Shown here in pieces: positions 13,899 through 16,412 of a stretch of DNA of 16,412 nucleotides. Positions within the stretch are counted from its first letter, which is position 1. Each line of letters begins with the position of its first letter. A model generated the notes under the pieces. It was given only the letters and a program-made list of their open reading frames with translations. It did not search any database and was not told where the DNA came from. A program made the translations under genes and the position numbers. Origin of the DNA: Bacillota bacterium (GTDB lineage Bacteria > Bacillota > Clostridia > Oscillospirales > Ruminococcaceae); the NCBI GenBank assembly GCA_023396215.1, contig JAEWWW010000086.1, forward strand, positions 1 through 16,412, read 5' to 3'.

Positions 13899-13939
13899 AT
13901 ATAGTACCCGATATTAGAAAAATCAACTATATATAGGAC
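13892..13939. promoter_or_regulatory. Tandem NrdR boxes
   Basis: Two 16-bp sites (13892-13907 and 13924-13939) share the NrdR core C-W-ATATAT-A-G and lie 32 bp apart centre to centre, with a 16-bp spacer. This matches the known layout of paired NrdR boxes, three helical turns apart, consensus near ACACWATATATWGTGT. They cover the -10 and start site of nrdJ, so NrdR with bound ATP/dATP would repress it. The outer bases deviate from consensus, but core and spacing are convincing. Confidence 0.85.
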
Positions 13940-13953
13940 TGGAAGTGTAAAAT

Positions 13954-16320
13954 GTGAAATTGGGGAAGAACGCCGTTACCGTGCTGGAAAGGCGCTATCT
14001 GAAGCGGGATGAGGAGGGCAACCTCTGCGAACGGCCCGAGGATATGTTTCGGCGGGTGGCGGATACCATTGCAGGGGCCGACCGGGCCTACGACGCCAAG
14101 GCCGATGTGGGGGCGCTTTCCGAACGGTTTTACCAGATGATGACCGACCTTGAGTTTCTGCCCAACTCGCCCACCCTCATGAACGCCGGGCGCGAGCTGG
14201 GGCAGCTGTCTGCCTGTTTCGTGCTGCCGGTAGAGGACAGCATGGAGGGCATCTTTGAATCGATTAAGCAGGCCGCTCTAATTCACAAGTCGGGCGGCGG
14301 CACCGGGTTTTCTTTCTCCCGCCTGCGCCACACCGGCAGCTCGGTGCGCTCCACCGGCGGCGTGGCTTCGGGGCCGGTCAGCTTCATGCGGGTCTTTAAC
14401 ATGGCCACCGAGGCGGTGAAGCAGGGGGGTACCCGCCGGGGAGCCAATATGGGCATCCTGCGCATCGACCACCCCGATATCCTCGAGTTCATCGACGCAA
14501 AAAAGAACAACGCCGATATCACCAACTTTAACATATCGGTGGGGCTTACCGAGGCCTTTATGTCGGCGGTGGAGGCCGGAGAAAACTACGACCTCATCAG
14601 CCCCCGGGACGGCAGCGTACAGGGGCAGCTAAGCGCCCCCGAGGTGTTTGAAAAGATTGTGCAGGCGGCGTGGCGCAACGGCGAGCCGGGCATCATCTTT
14701 TTGGACAGGCTCAACCGGGATAACGTGGTGCCCTCTCAGGGCGAGATTGAAAGCACCAACCCCTGCGGCGAGCAACCGCTGCTGCCCTATGAATCCTGCA
14801 ATCTGGGGTCGATTAATCTGGTGCAGATGCTGAAAGCCCAGGGCGACGGCTGGCAGCTGGATTACGACAAGCTGGGCCGCACGGTGGATGATGCGGTACA
14901 CTTCCTCGACAATGTCATCGACGTCAACCGTTACCCCATCGAGCAGATTGGGGTCACCACCCGCCTGACCCGCAAAATCGGGCTGGGGGTTATGGGCTAC
15001 GCCGATATGCTGCTGCGGCTGGGGCTGCCCTACAACTCCACCGAAGCGGTGGCCCTCTCCGAAGAGATTATGGCCTTCATCACCGCCCACGGGCGAAAGG
15101 CCTCCCAGCAGCTGGCCCAAATCAGGGGGGCGTTCCCCCTCTTTGAAGAGAGCATCTACCGCGACGGCCCGCCGCTGCGCAACGCCACCATCACCACCAT
15201 CGCCCCCACCGGCACCCTTTCCATCATCGCGGGCTGTTCCTCGGGGGTGGAGCCGGTTTTTGGCTATGTGTACCGCCGCAACGTGATGGATAATACCCAG
15301 ATGCTGGAGAGCAACCCCATCCTTGCCGAGCGCCTGGCAAAGCTGGGGCTGAATGACCCCGCCCTGCTGGAGCGCATTGCCGAGGAAGGCACTCTCGCCC
15401 ACATCCAGCAGCTTCCGGAGGAGCTGCGCCGGGTGTTTGTCTGCGCTCACGATATCTCCCCCGAGTACCATATCCGCACACAGGCGGCGTGGCAGCGCCA
15501 CACCGACAACGCCGTTTCAAAGACGGTGAATTTTTCTCACGACGCCACCCCCGAGGATGTGCGCCGGGTTTACCTGCTGGCCTATGAGCTGGACTGCAAG
15601 GGGGTTACCATCTACCGCGACGGCAGCCGCGACAGCCAGGTGCTGACCCTCGGCAGCGCAAAGCCCGCCGAAGCGCCGGAGGAGCTGGCCCCGGTGGTGG
15701 AGAACATCCGCCCCCGCCCGCGGCCCCAGACCACCTACGGCATGACCCAGCGCACCCGCATCGGCTGCGGCAACCTGTATATCACCGTCAACTACGACCA
15801 GCACGGCATCTGCGAGGTGTTCACCTCCACCGGCAAGGCGGGTGGCTGCCCCTCCCAGTCGGAGGCCACCGCGCGGCTGGTTTCCATCGCCCTGCGCTCG
15901 GGCATCAGCGTGGATGAAATCCTCGACCAGCTCAAGGGCATCCGCTGCCCCTCCACCATCCGCCAGCAGGGGATGCAGTGCACCTCCTGCCCCGACGCCA
16001 TCGCCCGCATGGTCAAAACGGTGGACGACCACGTAAAGGCGCTGGCCGCCGAAAAAACCGCCCCTGCCCCCGGCGCCGCCGCCCCGCAGGGCCCGCCGCC
16101 CCGTTTCTGCAGCCAGTGCGGCAGCAAGCTGATTGTCAAGGAGGGCGGCCCCATCTGCCTGACCTGCTCGGCCAAGCAGGAGGAAGCCGCCAGGCAGCAG
16201 GCCTCGGCGTCTGCTGAGGAGAGCAAATCCGGCGCGGCCTGTCCCGAGTGCGGCCTGCCGCTGGCCCATGAGGGCGGGTGCAGCTCCTGCCTCTCCTGCG
16301 GTTTCTCCAAGTGTGGGTAA
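13954..16320 (+). CDS. nrdJ: Adenosylcobalamin-dependent (class II) ribonucleotide reductase
   Basis: NrdJ reduces ribonucleotides to deoxyribonucleotides using coenzyme B12 and does not need oxygen. The 788-residue protein shows the redox pair C88 (QLSACF) and C428 (AGCSSG), and the radical-site NPCGEQ with C271 and E273. It has the substrate-loop regions KSGGGTGFSFSRLR and QGGTRRGANMG. A TSCPD-type domain covers about 600-690 (CTSCPD at 676-681). The tail has CxxC at 719/722 and 735/738, then a second cluster C763, C766, C776, C779, C782, C787 that ends SKCG as in most NrdJ proteins. GTG is the start, with GGAAG upstream; the ATG two bases earlier runs into TGA. Paired NrdR boxes precede it and a strong terminator follows. 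Confidence 0.96.
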   Translation: MKLGKNAVTVLERRYLKRDEEGNLCERPEDMFRRVADTIAGADRAYDAKADVGALSERFYQMMTDLEFLPNSPTLMNAGRELGQLSACFVLPVEDSMEGIFESIKQAALIHKSGGGTGFSFSRLRHTGSSVRSTGGVASGPVSFMRVFNMATEAVKQGGTRRGANMGILRIDHPDILEFIDAKKNNADITNFNISVGLTEAFMSAVEAGENYDLISPRDGSVQGQLSAPEVFEKIVQAAWRNGEPGIIFLDRLNRDNVVPSQGEIESTNPCGEQPLLPYESCNLGSINLVQMLKAQGDGWQLDYDKLGRTVDDAVHFLDNVIDVNRYPIEQIGVTTRLTRKIGLGVMGYADMLLRLGLPYNSTEAVALSEEIMAFITAHGRKASQQLAQIRGAFPLFEESIYRDGPPLRNATITTIAPTGTLSIIAGCSSGVEPVFGYVYRRNVMDNTQMLESNPILAERLAKLGLNDPALLERIAEEGTLAHIQQLPEELRRVFVCAHDISPEYHIRTQAAWQRHTDNAVSKTVNFSHDATPEDVRRVYLLAYELDCKGVTIYRDGSRDSQVLTLGSAKPAEAPEELAPVVENIRPRPRPQTTYGMTQRTRIGCGNLYITVNYDQHGICEVFTSTGKAGGCPSQSEATARLVSIALRSGISVDEILDQLKGIRCPSTIRQQGMQCTSCPDAIARMVKTVDDHVKALAAEKTAPAPGAAAPQGPPPRFCSQCGSKLIVKEGGPICLTCSAKQEEAARQQASASAEESKSGAACPECGLPLAHEGGCSSCLSCGFSKCG

Positions 16321-16366
16321 GCTTTTTTACTCATGTAACGGCATCTCAATAAAACCGCTACCTTTC

Positions 16367-16402
16367 AAAAGCGGCCTTGGCGGTTGAGCCAAGGCCGCTT
16401 TT
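16367..16402 (+). terminator. Intrinsic terminator of nrdJ
   Basis: A perfect 15-bp stem (AAAAGCGGCCTTGGC at 16367-16381, GCCAAGGCCGCTTTT at 16388-16402) with a 6-nt loop ends in a T run. Symmetric A and T tails mean it could also terminate minus-strand transcription from the right. Confidence 0.9.
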
Positions 16403-16412
16403 CCCTATTCAA

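Noticed and set aside
14629..16269. Long minus-strand ORFs of 290 and 250 codons opposite nrdJ
   Set aside because: They are shadows created by GC-rich codon usage of nrdJ; composition is G/H/Q/A-rich and low in family features.
1..16412. CRISPR array
   Set aside because: The only regularly repeated short motifs are the TGTCGCA iterons, too short and irregularly spaced for CRISPR repeats.

Overview
The window looks like a chromosomal segment of an anaerobic Gram-positive bacterium of the class Clostridia, probably an Oscillospirales/Ruminococcaceae-type gut organism. The basis is indirect: a Clostridia-style SerC/SerA pair, an adenosylcobalamin-dependent ribonucleotide reductase with a C-terminal zinc ribbon, an NPSTG cell-wall sorting signal, a BlaI/M56 regulatory pair, and strong AGGAGG-type ribosome binding sites with some GTG and TTG starts. 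The left half (about 1-7790) is visibly richer in A+T than the right half (about 8050-16412). A tRNA-Thr/tRNA-Tyr operon sits at the change, so the left half reads as accessory DNA next to a tRNA locus and the right half as core genome.

Region 1 (1-1560) is a small replicon-like module. A stem-loop at 44-73 presents the loop motif TAGTATTAC, the nonanucleotide of circovirus-type rolling-circle origins. It is followed by five TGTCGCA iterons and an intact CRESS-type Rep (HUH endonuclease plus superfamily 3 helicase). Two tiny downstream ORFs, the second overlapping the first by ATGA, run towards a 14-bp perfect inverted repeat.

Region 2 (1579-6783, minus strand) is a three-gene operon. It encodes a BlaI-family repressor, an M56 (BlaR1/MecR1-like) membrane metallopeptidase whose C-terminal extracellular part does not look like a beta-lactam sensor, and a 985-residue secreted wall-anchored protein with a probable beta-helix. 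The promoter (TTGACA-17-TAGAAT) is overlapped by a nearly perfect 40-bp dyad, a likely BlaI operator. The sensor therefore probably controls display of the surface protein.

Region 3 (6784-7800) is mostly non-coding. It holds two direct copies of a 44-nt hairpin repeat about 0.93 kb apart, one 94-codon TTG-start ORF of unknown function, and a 24-bp imperfect hairpin between convergent transcription units. Region 4 (7800-8054) is the minus-strand tRNA-Thr(UGU)-tRNA-Tyr(GUA) operon with its own promoter.

Region 5 (8055-11119, minus) is trkA-trkH for potassium uptake, overlapping by ATGA and driven by a perfect-spacing TTGACT-17-TATAAT promoter with a leader of about 170 nt. Region 6 (11181-13731, minus) is serC-serA, the first two enzymes of the phosphoserine pathway, ending in a classic terminator. 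Region 7 (13870-16402, plus) is nrdJ, with two NrdR boxes 32 bp apart overlapping its promoter, two C-terminal cysteine clusters and a strong terminator.
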